Shown piece by piece: positions 1 through 6,519 of a stretch of 6,519 nucleotides of DNA. Every line of letters starts with the position of its first letter. Within the stretch, counting starts at the first letter, position 1. The notes beneath the pieces are model-generated. The model was not told the origin of the DNA, did no database searches, and saw nothing but the letters and a program-made list of their open reading frames with translations. This DNA comes from Candidatus Kapaibacterium sp. (GTDB lineage: Bacteria > Bacteroidota > Ignavibacteria > Kapaibacteriales > UBA2268): contig JAQUZU010000105.1 in assembly GCA_028691175.1 (NCBI GenBank), positions 1 to 6,519 of the forward strand. The letters run 5' to 3'. Both the position numbers and the translations under genes were made by a program.

Positions 1-484
1 CGAAATTCACTCCTGCCAAAATCGCAAAGCTCTTGAAAGGCACATACGCGTAGTTGAGTTCGATATTTGTAAACGACTGGCTGTAATTGAGATAACGGGT
101 GTAACCATCAAGTTCGCCATCAAGTGCTTTATCGACGCTCTTCGAGCCGACCGAATAGTTAAATCCGAGCGAAAAATTATGCGTCGGAGCCAGTGCAATC
201 ATAAATCCGAAGCCGTTCATATATATCGGCATTTCGATTTCTTCCAGCCCGAATGCTTTCGAAACCTGTGCGTTAAAATCATCGGCGTCGCCGAAGAACA
301 TATTTCCTGTATATCCGATGCCAAGCACTCTATAGTCATTCGCATGGCTCTCCGCCTGAACCGGTTCATAATCAAAGCCGGAAAGAAGTTCCTCATCAGT
401 CATTTCCTCTTCTTGCGAAAAAGCCGGTGTAACTGCCACTAAGCTTAGCATCGCAAATCCAATTGCCGCGAAAAATTTTTTCAT
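1..484 (-). CDS. Outer-membrane beta-barrel-type protein, 3' end cut by window edge
   Basis: The frame is open from ATG at 482-484 to the left edge, giving the first 161 residues; the C-terminus lies outside the window. Residues 1-23 form a clear Sec signal peptide (MKKFF, a hydrophobic core, then AFS before Q24). An acidic linker follows (about 24-50). From about residue 51 the chain alternates aromatic/hydrophobic and small or polar residues in short stretches ending in G or N (YRVLGIGYTGNMFFG, NFSLGFNYSVGS, FTNIELNYAYVPF, FAILAGVNF). This is the look of an outer-membrane barrel with short turns. I recognise no named family. Upstream of the ATG there is only a weak GGA about 8 nt away. The gene starts 48 nt after the stop of the VWA-OmpA gene with no convincing terminator between, so the two are probably co-transcribed. 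Coding status is well supported; the barrel assignment is inferred from composition only. Confidence 0.8.
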   Translation of the reverse strand, partial: MKKFFAAIGFAMLSLVAVTPAFSQEEEMTDEELLSGFDYEPVQAESHANDYRVLGIGYTGNMFFGDADDFNAQVSKAFGLEEIEMPIYMNGFGFMIALAPTHNFSLGFNYSVGSKSVDKALDGELDGYTRYLNYSQSFTNIELNYAYVPFKSFAILAGVNF

Positions 485-532
485 TATTTTATTCCGTATA
501 TTAAAAATATTTAGACGAATTTAGTCTGCAAA

Positions 533-1870
533 TTATTTTGCAATAATAATAACTTCCGTTCGGCGGTTAAGTTTCCTGCCAAATTCCGTCGAATTACTCG
601 CAATAGGCTTGCGCTCGCCATAGCCGACAGTCTTGATTCTGTTCTCGGTAATGCCTTTGCGCACCAAGTATTCCTTTACGCCGTTAGCGCGCTGGAGCGA
701 AAGCCGGTCATTTACCGCGTCCGAGCCGATTGCATCGGTATGCCCTTCAATCAGCACCGCAACCGCGGGCTTATTGTTCATATACTCAAGCAAAATATCA
801 AGTTCGGGCACAGTATCCGGCAAAACAGACAGTCCGGTTTTATACAGCAGATTGTCGATAATCATCTTCCTGCCGAGTTCGACAATCGGTACAGTCTTGC
901 GGACAAGTTCCTCTTTGCGCTCATTCAAAATCGAAATATCGAGCGAATCCGGTATTGCCGGCATATTCGTCGTATATTTTAGCGCATAAAGATTTGTTAG
1001 CTGTGTAGAAAAATTATTTAAAATCGTCGAGAAAGGAAAATCCAAATCGAACACTTTTCCTCGATTACTCTCAGACAAATATGTGTATTCTTTCAGTTTC
1101 GGGGGAACAATCGAGAACAATCTGACATCGTTTTTTTCGAGTAAATTCGCTACCGAAACCGTTGTCTGATCAGTTACTCCGTCGCCATTTTCGCCCTTCT
1201 GGTGATACGGCGCGTCAGTAATTAGCACAAAAACTCTGTTTGCCGCTTTTCTGAAATTAATTTTCGTAGCAAATTTCAGCGCCTCAAGCGTATTTTCTTT
1301 TTCGTCATTTCCGCCTGATGCGCTAACAGATTTGATCCAATTTATGAATTGATATACATTATCGGTCGGTTGGAAAATTTTATCTACAATATCCGAATAC
1401 AAAACAAGTCCAAGTTTAAAGTCAATGCCTCGCGAAAGCAGCGAATTGGTAAATTTTACGATATTTTCCTGTACCGCGTCCATATATTTCTGCATTGTTC
1501 CGGTTTTATCGAGCACAAAAATAAAATCTACCGGCACGCGTTCATTCGTTGAAATCTTTTTTACCGAAATAATTTTTTTCTCTACTCCGGCTTCAAGCAC
1601 GTGCAATTCGCTAGCGCGCAAAGTATCTACCGGCTCGCCATTCTTCTTGAATGCCTCCAAAATCAACTGTACGTCCGGATATTTCGTTATATCTACATTT
1701 CGTATTGTCAGGTCTAACCCTGTGTCGTTCGCACTGACCTTTGTTTCTTTGTATAATTCTTTCTCTTTTTCTTCTTTATTTACACTTAATTTTTTCGTTG
1801 GCTGCTGGGCTAATGCCGTCATTCCTCCGAGAAACATCACAATAATTATATATTTTATGAGTTTTATCAT
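533..1870 (-). CDS. Secreted VWA-domain protein with C-terminal OmpA peptidoglycan-binding domain
   Basis: The product has 445 residues. A Sec signal peptide spans residues 1-21 (ALA before Q22). A short lysine/glutamate-rich stretch leads into a segment at about 53-106 (DITKYPDVQL, later ELHVLEAGVEKKI) of the kind that precedes VWA domains in 'VWFA-related' proteins. The VWA domain covers about 112-255: its MIDAS metal site is D121-K-T123-G-T125, with GGND at 186-189 and TDAPYH at 218-223. The OmpA domain covers about 336-445, with GHTD at 376-379, LSLQRA at 390-395, GYGERKP and the NRR triplet at 435-437; D379 and R437 fit the usual peptidoglycan diaminopimelate-binding pair. I infer a periplasmic protein held to the cell wall at its C-terminus and presenting an adhesive metal-dependent VWA domain; its partner is unknown. 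AGGA 7 nt before the ATG supports the start. It lies beyond the terminator of the upstream operon, so it probably has its own promoter, which I could not resolve. Confidence 0.93.
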   Translation of the reverse strand: MIKLIKYIIIVMFLGGMTALAQQPTKKLSVNKEEKEKELYKETKVSANDTGLDLTIRNVDITKYPDVQLILEAFKKNGEPVDTLRASELHVLEAGVEKKIISVKKISTNERVPVDFIFVLDKTGTMQKYMDAVQENIVKFTNSLLSRGIDFKLGLVLYSDIVDKIFQPTDNVYQFINWIKSVSASGGNDEKENTLEALKFATKINFRKAANRVFVLITDAPYHQKGENGDGVTDQTTVSVANLLEKNDVRLFSIVPPKLKEYTYLSESNRGKVFDLDFPFSTILNNFSTQLTNLYALKYTTNMPAIPDSLDISILNERKEELVRKTVPIVELGRKMIIDNLLYKTGLSVLPDTVPELDILLEYMNNKPAVAVLIEGHTDAIGSDAVNDRLSLQRANGVKEYLVRKGITENRIKTVGYGERKPIASNSTEFGRKLNRRTEVIIIAK

Positions 1871-1877
1871 TAAGTAA

Positions 1878-1881
1878 TCCT
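1878..1881 (-). promoter_or_regulatory. Shine-Dalgarno site of the VWA-OmpA gene
   Basis: On the minus strand AGGA sits 7 nt before the ATG at 1868-1870. This is good spacing and selects that ATG, which also gives a complete signal peptide. No clear -10/-35 pair is visible in the AT-rich 44 nt between the start codon and the upstream terminator. Confidence 0.6.
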
Positions 1882-1914
1882 ATTTATGCTTCCGTGTGAT
1901 ATATTTTTTAGAAT

Positions 1915-1955
1915 AAAAAACCCCTTAACCTTTAAGACGGTCAAGAGGTTTTTTT
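1915..1955 (-). terminator. Rho-independent terminator of the three-gene operon
   Basis: Read on the minus strand, an A-run is followed by CCTCTTGACC (1948-1939), an 8-nt loop, GGTTAAGGGG (1930-1921) and six T (1920-1915). All ten stem positions pair in minus-strand RNA, including two G-U wobbles. The plus-strand RNA would have A-C mismatches at those two positions, so the hairpin is tuned to minus-strand transcripts. It starts about 15 nt after the stop of the 465-residue outer-membrane protein gene and ends that transcript. The flanking A- and T-runs could extend the stem. Confidence 0.88.
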
Positions 1956-1970
1956 ATTGAACTAATAATA

Positions 1971-3368
1971 TTATAAAGTTATTCTCAATACCGGAGAAAT
2001 AACGAAGAAGTTCTTCACTTCAAACGGATAAGCGTGACGCAACGGTGTAGAATATTTTCCTTCAATATACAACCAATTTACGATCGGTAAATAAATTCTA
2101 CCGAGAATTGTTTGGTTAGAATATTGTATGCTTGCTCCAAACGGATAGCTTGCTTGGTTGCGATATTCAACTTTTGCGTAAACCCAATCGCCAAATTCGT
2201 GTGGCTTATAAGTCTTTAAGCCTATTGCATCTCTTGTAATCTTGTGGCAATCTTCTGCACTATCATAGTACAATACCATTTCGTTTACTTCTGCATAAGC
2301 GATACCAAGATCAAATCTGAAGAAGTTTTCTGCTTTTTCTTTATTTAACCACCAGTTATAGAATAATGTAAATTGACCTGTTCCGCGTAACATCGGAGCG
2401 ATACCGTCGATTTCGCCTCTGTTTGATTCAACGTCTCTGCTATCTTTTAATAATGCAAATTCACGTTCATCAATTGCTTTATCGTTCATTTTTTCAACCG
2501 GAACATCGACGTTAAACGAAACACCGAATTCAGGATGGAACGGCATGAATACTTCGAATCCGGCAACTATTTTTGCACTCGGACCACTGTTTAATTGTCT
2601 TCTCGAAACCCAGCTCAGTGCATTATGTGTATTTTCTTCGATACCGCTTGTAATTCTATAGCTTGCACCAAGATATGCGTTAGCAAGATTCGGAATGCGG
2701 TCGCGGCTTTCTTCATCATCATTTACATAAAGAGGTCTCTTTAAGACAACTTTTGCTTCGCCTGCACTCCAAAACATAAGGCCTGCAGGGTCATTGCCGA
2801 TAATTGATTTCAACCAGAAATCGGAAGATCCGATTTTAAGAGTTTGCTCAAACAGCGACGCTGTAATTGCGTGATCTACGTGAGTAGGCTCGAGATAACT
2901 CAAGATTGCTTTTGCCTGGCTCTCGGTTACCGGTGTTTCGGCCGGAATTTCCGAATAGCAGTAGTCTCTTTTTGCTACGGCGAGTTCTTCTGTAGTTCTG
3001 AACGAATAAGTACCATTAATATATTCAGCCAATTGCGGAATATTATTATTGATTTCATTCGAATTTATGTGTGCTTTACCGCAGCTAATGCTTAATATTT
3101 CATACGGCAAATCGACGTCGGTTCTCGGAGCGGCAAGCACTTCGATATTATTCATATCGAGCATTTTTTTATCATATCCCAAAATCACAAATGATTGATG
3201 AATTTGGATTTTGATATCGTTTTCGCAAATTCTCCAACGCGGAAAATATTTTCGGATATTCGGATCCGGCGCAGTCAAAGAATCGATGATAGTTTCTGCA
3301 TGAGCAATACTTGGCACTATACCGAGAATCATTAAGCCCATCAGTAGTATATAAAATTTCTGTCTCAT
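1971..3368 (-). CDS. Uncharacterised outer-membrane barrel protein with N-terminal soluble region
   Basis: The product has 465 residues. A Sec signal peptide spans 1-24 (AHA before E25). Residues 25 to about 180 look like a soluble, probably periplasmic region: it opens with KYFPRWRICENDIKIQIHQSF (40-60), is mixed helix/strand in character, and holds three cysteines (C48, C96, C137). From about residue 185 the sequence becomes rich in amphipathic strands with aromatic belts, such as FWLKSII, ENFFRFDLGIAYAE and WLYIEGKYS, up to a strand-like end FFVISPVLRITL. This is typical of an outer-membrane barrel, although the last residue is L rather than the common F. The barrel resembles that of the gene just upstream (P409-FGASIQY-416 matches P512-YGASVQY-519 there), so the two are paralogues. 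It is the last gene of the operon, 48 nt after its neighbour, with a terminator after it. The ribosome-binding site is weak (AGAG about 10 nt upstream). Function unknown. Confidence 0.88.
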   Translation of the reverse strand: MRQKFYILLMGLMILGIVPSIAHAETIIDSLTAPDPNIRKYFPRWRICENDIKIQIHQSFVILGYDKKMLDMNNIEVLAAPRTDVDLPYEILSISCGKAHINSNEINNNIPQLAEYINGTYSFRTTEELAVAKRDYCYSEIPAETPVTESQAKAILSYLEPTHVDHAITASLFEQTLKIGSSDFWLKSIIGNDPAGLMFWSAGEAKVVLKRPLYVNDDEESRDRIPNLANAYLGASYRITSGIEENTHNALSWVSRRQLNSGPSAKIVAGFEVFMPFHPEFGVSFNVDVPVEKMNDKAIDEREFALLKDSRDVESNRGEIDGIAPMLRGTGQFTLFYNWWLNKEKAENFFRFDLGIAYAEVNEMVLYYDSAEDCHKITRDAIGLKTYKPHEFGDWVYAKVEYRNQASYPFGASIQYSNQTILGRIYLPIVNWLYIEGKYSTPLRHAYPFEVKNFFVISPVLRITL

Positions 3369-3416
3369 AATTATTTTACTCTCTTGTCAATACTTTCGTG
3401 TTAATTAATCAGTTAA

Positions 3417-5144
3417 TTAGAAGTTTACTATGAAACGAGCCATTGGAATAAATACGCTTTTTTTCTCCCATGCTCTCGGATTGTCTTTAAAGGCTTTGAA
3501 GTAGCCTTTTGCATCTAAGCGGAGAGCAAAAGTATTTTGAATAATCGGTATTTGCAACCATGCATTTACGCCAAGTCCCTCGTCAAAGTATTGAACTGAA
3601 GCACCATACGGAGTGGAAATATTTTTAGTCATAAACTCCAATTTACCGCTGATACCGCCAACTGTTTCGCTCTTATCTTTTGCATAATTGATAAACGGAT
3701 CTTTATCTTCCGGTGTTTCAAGTGTGTTCAGCCATTTTTCCGTAGTATATACGGTAGCACCGATTCCGAAACGGAAATAGTAATCGTTATCAATCTGCAT
3801 TGCGAAAGTATAATGCAATTGAGCGTTCAATCTGATAAGATAATCATAATCGCTGTTATCTTGTACAAATTCATCTACATTAAGATTTCTGTCTTTATAG
3901 CCGCATTCGTTTGCATCGCCGAATACATAACCAAAGCCCAGGTGGAATACACCTGATTTCGGGATTATTTTAATCGGGAAGTCAAATTCGCCGGCAATAC
4001 CAAAACCTGCATGAGTAAGTTTTCTTTCTACGCTGAATACGTCGTCTGTAATTGATGACCAGCCGTTTGTCGGCAGGATCACGCCAAGTTTTACGTTATC
4101 CCACAAAGCGGAGAATGTCATTCTCTCGCTCCACATAGAATAGTAGTTGATTTCGTCGATACCGTATTTGAGTTCAAGACCTAATTTCGGCAATCTTGAA
4201 TTTACTGCAAAGAAACTGTCCGGAACCATTTCGCCGTTATCGTTTTCGTAGAAAGGCATTTCGTAACTTCTCCAGCTTACTAAGTCCGGTGAAGCGATAA
4301 TTTCATTTTCTTTGAAAAAATAATCTATCGGTTGAATGTCGGAAATTCTCTTTACGCTCTGAATATCTTCGCTCGTAAGGTCATATTCATTTTGGAATAA
4401 TGAAGTCGTTTTGCCGAAATTCTTCTGACCGAACCAGTTTGTATTTCCGATGCCCTGTGCTTCGAGAGTTTTGTTTTCGAGGTTGCCCTGTGCAAGGCGA
4501 CGTTCTGCCAGGTCATACAGATTTGTAAGCATTGGTTCGTCCATATCCGTCATTGTAATAAGTTTCAACTCTTCCGGAATATAAATATCTTTATTATTAG
4601 GGCCTTCGAGGTTTACACCGATTACATCGTCCTGAGTTGAAACGATGATTGCGATGATAGTACCGCGATAATCCGTCGTACCGCGAGTTGTTACTAAGTA
4701 TGCAGTACGAATTACGCGCGAATCAACTTCGAATTTGCTTTTTCTGATTGCTTCATAAATATTTACATATTCGTCCCAGCTCGGAAGAGTAATGTCTGTA
4801 AAAGACATTTCGATATCTTCGTAGCAGTTTTCGTTAGGAGTGCCGCCCAAGACGCACTCCTCTGTTTTAGATATAATTCTCGGATCTACATTTGCGAGAA
4901 TCTCAGATGATACTTCTGCCTCGCCACTCTCTGCGATTTGATATTCTTTAAGAGTTTCGCGAATTTTGTCTCTATCCTCATTTTTAAATTTCCAGATAGA
5001 TACCGTACCGTAACGATAATTAGAAAATCTGCTCAGCACGCCTTCCAAATCGCTTTTCGATACCGGATCCTGTGCAAGGACGGATCCGGCGAAAACGAAA
5101 CTTATTAAAGCCAATAAGGTAGAATATCTTATTATTTTTTTCAT
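3417..5144 (-). CDS. Uncharacterised outer-membrane barrel protein with large N-terminal soluble region
   Basis: The product has 575 residues. A Sec signal peptide spans 1-24 (VLA before Q25). Residues 25 to about 230 are a soluble region with a charged helix (about 53-71), a cysteine pair (C97, C107) and a strand-rich core at about 144-198 (RTAYLVTTRG, GTIIAIIVST). A linker follows to about residue 310. Residues 315-575 read as a barrel of alternating aromatic/hydrophobic strands, ending FIPMARFIVNF; the terminal phenylalanine is the classic BAM-recognised beta-signal. The barrel is related to that of the next gene: FRFGIG (457-462) and PYGASVQY (512-519) have counterparts there, as does the stretch around 370-408. 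It is the middle gene of the operon, 45 nt after the basic-tailed protein gene, preceded by AGGA 11 nt from the ATG. A perfect 8-bp hairpin lies in the message at the signal-peptide cleavage region. No characterised family recognised; a role in surface or secretion machinery is conceivable but unproven. Confidence 0.88.
   Translation of the reverse strand: MKKIIRYSTLLALISFVFAGSVLAQDPVSKSDLEGVLSRFSNYRYGTVSIWKFKNEDRDKIRETLKEYQIAESGEAEVSSEILANVDPRIISKTEECVLGGTPNENCYEDIEMSFTDITLPSWDEYVNIYEAIRKSKFEVDSRVIRTAYLVTTRGTTDYRGTIIAIIVSTQDDVIGVNLEGPNNKDIYIPEELKLITMTDMDEPMLTNLYDLAERRLAQGNLENKTLEAQGIGNTNWFGQKNFGKTTSLFQNEYDLTSEDIQSVKRISDIQPIDYFFKENEIIASPDLVSWRSYEMPFYENDNGEMVPDSFFAVNSRLPKLGLELKYGIDEINYYSMWSERMTFSALWDNVKLGVILPTNGWSSITDDVFSVERKLTHAGFGIAGEFDFPIKIIPKSGVFHLGFGYVFGDANECGYKDRNLNVDEFVQDNSDYDYLIRLNAQLHYTFAMQIDNDYYFRFGIGATVYTTEKWLNTLETPEDKDPFINYAKDKSETVGGISGKLEFMTKNISTPYGASVQYFDEGLGVNAWLQIPIIQNTFALRLDAKGYFKAFKDNPRAWEKKSVFIPMARFIVNF
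5062..5090 (-). repeat. Inverted repeat (hairpin) inside the signal-peptide coding region
   Basis: CCGGATCC at 5063-5070 and GGATCCGG at 5082-5089 are exact reverse complements separated by 11 nt. One further pair is a G-U wobble in minus-strand RNA (5090 with 5062). The stem begins about 55 nt into the coding sequence and covers codons 19-28, spanning the predicted signal-peptidase site. No T-run follows it, so it is not a terminator. It may be coincidental, or it may affect translation or stability of the message. Confidence 0.55.
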
Positions 5145-5155
5145 GTTTCTATTTG

Positions 5156-5159
5156 TCCT
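5156..5159 (-). promoter_or_regulatory. Shine-Dalgarno site of the 575-residue outer-membrane protein gene
   Basis: AGGA on the minus strand lies 11 nt before the ATG at 5142-5144, a little long but usable. It sits in the 45-nt gap after the upstream stop codon. This supports the chosen start, which also yields a complete signal peptide. Confidence 0.45.
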
Positions 5160-5189
5160 GTATTATTTCTTTATTTATTGTTATAAATA

Positions 5190-6519
5190 CTATTTTCTTT
5201 TTTTAGAAGATGGAGTTTTCTTAGTACCGGTACTACTACTGCTAGATGAAGTTTTCTTGCTTGTACGACCTTCCTTCTTGATTTCTACGCTTGTAGTCAA
5301 AGCAATTTTCGCATTGGACGATTTGTCTTTTGCTGTTGCAACCGCTGTCAAAGGAAGCACGATCGAACCGTTTAGTACTGATTTACCTGCCGGCATTTTA
5401 ACTGTACCGGTCAATTCGATTTCGTAAGTACCGGTACCGGTTTCGCGAACTACTGCATCATCTAAGTTCAATGCTGAACTTTCAATATCGTTAAGCGTAG
5501 GAGCGTCTGCTCTCATCGTAACTTTTGCTTTTGTAGATTCGTCCAAACTTGGTGCTCCGACTGTTATGCCGCGAATGGTTTTTCTCCATTTGTTGCCTGA
5601 AGTCGATTCATCTTCAATCTTGTTAGCAAGGTTGATCGAAGGTTGTTTAAGTTTAATTTCCTTCGTCATTTCCGGTAATACGTCAATTTCTTTTCCTGTT
5701 ACCGGTTGCTTCCAAGTAATTTTCATATTTACCGAATTAGATTTTGCGGACAAATATGGCGCTCTGTTTTGTGCTACAGTAAGACCTTCGATCGGAGAAA
5801 CTTGCGAACCTTGGTCATCTGTGCCGATGTAAATTCTGAACTCTTCCGGTTTAATTGCACCGCCGGAGGTCGGAACTACAGACTGATTGCCCAAGTGATA
5901 AGTCGCATAATATGCTCTTTCGAAACGTCTTGTAATATATTCTCTACTTTCTTGTGTAAGTCCTGTTTCATAGATTGTAAGTTCAGTCTCGCGCGGAGCA
6001 GATTTTCCGCCGATTGAGTGATTTACCACCAATGTATATCTACCCGGCTCGAGTTTTTTATCCACGATACCGATATATTCTCTTTTTGCACCACGTGCCG
6101 GAACTGGAATCGGGGTACCGTTCAGTGTCTTCGTCATCGGAGTACATGTAACGCCTGCTACAACACGACCGTCGCTGTTCTTAACTTCGCCGACTACTCT
6201 GTTACCGCCTTCACCGTTATACGGAGAAATTGTAAATTCAAATGCTGCAGGAAGTTGGTCGAATGAACGAACAAGCGGCAATACAACTTCAGGATTAGCA
6301 CCACGGCTTTCCGGAAGAATTACGCGAATGTTAAACTCAATAGAACCTTGGTTCTGCGGGAAGTGGATTGACTGGCCCGGAGCAAGCAATTTTGCGATAT
6401 AGCCATATAATTGGATTTTGCCAACGATGTCTCTGCCGTTTTCTTCTTTGAAAGCTTGTTGTTGTGCTTTACGAAGTTTTGCGTCAAATTTATCTACATC
6501 GTTTTCTTTCGTTAATATA
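5190..6519 (-). CDS. Uncharacterised beta-rich protein with basic Ser/Lys tail, 5' end cut by window edge
   Basis: The frame is open from the TAG at 5190-5192 to the right edge, giving the last 442 residues; the true start lies outside. A TTG at 6387-6389 is not a likely start, because 43 sensible residues in frame precede it (K-E-N-D-V-D-K-F-D-A and onward). The visible part begins with a charged, helix-like stretch (about 4-40). Several beta-rich, Ig-like-looking segments follow, for example around 91-183 (FEFTISPYNGEGG, later LEPGRYTLVVNHS) and around 226-290. A further beta segment at about 310-413 ends IALTTSVEI. The last 29 residues (414-442) are a disordered-looking tail with nine serines and eleven Lys/Arg, ending KKRK. 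No enzyme motif, and only one cysteine, is visible. It is the first visible gene of the operon, 45 nt before an outer-membrane protein gene, so I infer an envelope protein, probably periplasmic. A remote GldM-like role is possible but not shown by any motif. Confidence 0.82.
   Translation of the reverse strand, partial: ILTKENDVDKFDAKLRKAQQQAFKEENGRDIVGKIQLYGYIAKLLAPGQSIHFPQNQGSIEFNIRVILPESRGANPEVVLPLVRSFDQLPAAFEFTISPYNGEGGNRVVGEVKNSDGRVVAGVTCTPMTKTLNGTPIPVPARGAKREYIGIVDKKLEPGRYTLVVNHSIGGKSAPRETELTIYETGLTQESREYITRRFERAYYATYHLGNQSVVPTSGGAIKPEEFRIYIGTDDQGSQVSPIEGLTVAQNRAPYLSAKSNSVNMKITWKQPVTGKEIDVLPEMTKEIKLKQPSINLANKIEDESTSGNKWRKTIRGITVGAPSLDESTKAKVTMRADAPTLNDIESSALNLDDAVVRETGTGTYEIELTGTVKMPAGKSVLNGSIVLPLTAVATAKDKSSNAKIALTTSVEIKKEGRTSKKTSSSSSSTGTKKTPSSKKRK

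Noticed and set aside
513..527. AGAC...GTCT hairpin between the VWA-OmpA gene and the leftmost gene
   Set aside because: The stem has only 4 bp and the T-run is imperfect and offset; too weak for a terminator.
633..989. 118-codon open frame on the plus strand
   Set aside because: It is antisense to the conserved OmpA domain, Ser-rich, with no domain; it is a shadow frame.
1425..1877. 150-codon open frame on the plus strand
   Set aside because: It lies wholly antisense to the well-supported VWA-OmpA gene, has low-complexity Phe/Ser content and no recognisable domain; it is a shadow frame.
3242..3253. 12-bp palindrome GAAAATATTTTC
   Set aside because: It lies inside coding sequence for RKYFP, is AT-rich and single; probably chance.
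3385..3390. TTGACA on the minus strand before the 465-residue protein gene, resembling a -35 box
   Set aside because: Only about 16 nt separate it from the ATG, leaving no room for a -10 box and transcription start; the gene sits inside an operon.
3400..3419. Direct repeat GTTAATTA at 12-nt spacing between the two barrel genes
   Set aside because: It is short, AT-rich and overlaps a stop codon; most likely compositional.
3417..5144. Assignment of the 575-residue protein as GldN
   Set aside because: GldN is a shorter protein without a barrel, and its characteristic N-terminal motifs are not visible here; the C-terminal barrel with terminal Phe argues against it.
5224..5441. Repeated GTACCGGTAC-like palindromes
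   Set aside because: They encode Gly-Thr and Thr-Gly codons in the beta-rich protein at unequal spacing; no evidence of a binding-site array.
6387..6389. TTG as start codon of the rightmost gene
   Set aside because: The same frame stays open for 43 more codons to the window edge with protein-like content and no Shine-Dalgarno before the TTG, so the gene is simply truncated.

Overview
The window holds five protein-coding genes, all on the minus strand, so transcription runs from the right edge to the left. At least four encode exported envelope proteins. Signal peptides of the Sec type, an OmpA-type peptidoglycan-binding domain, several outer-membrane beta-barrels, moderate-to-low GC and AT-rich gaps point to a Gram-negative bacterium. 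The best guess is the Bacteroidota/Chlorobi/Ignavibacteria assemblage, including Kapabacteria-like lineages. That placement is an impression from protein style, because no rRNA or universal marker lies in the window.

Right part (1971-6519): a probable three-gene operon. It begins with a gene cut by the right edge, whose product has several beta-rich, Ig-like-looking segments and ends in a strongly basic Ser/Thr/Lys tail. Two outer-membrane proteins of 575 and 465 residues follow. The two gaps are only 45 and 48 nt and contain no terminator. A clear rho-independent terminator lies just after the last gene. The two outer-membrane proteins are recognisably related over their C-terminal barrels (P-[YF]-G-A-S-[VI]-Q-Y and F-R-F-x-x-G blocks), so they look like an old tandem duplication. 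I recognise no named family for any of the three. A large non-barrel protein encoded ahead of outer-membrane partners recalls gliding/type IX secretion motor loci (GldM-like), but that is only a hypothesis to test.

Left part (1-1870): a second unit. A 445-residue secreted protein joins a 'VWFA-related' N-terminal segment, a von Willebrand A domain with a metal-binding MIDAS and a C-terminal OmpA domain. It is followed 48 nt later by a gene for a small-barrel-type outer-membrane protein, cut by the left edge.

No RNA genes, mobile elements, CRISPR arrays or gene-free stretches above 300 bases are present. The largest gap is 100 bases (1871-1970) and contains the terminator and the ribosome-binding site of the VWA-OmpA gene.
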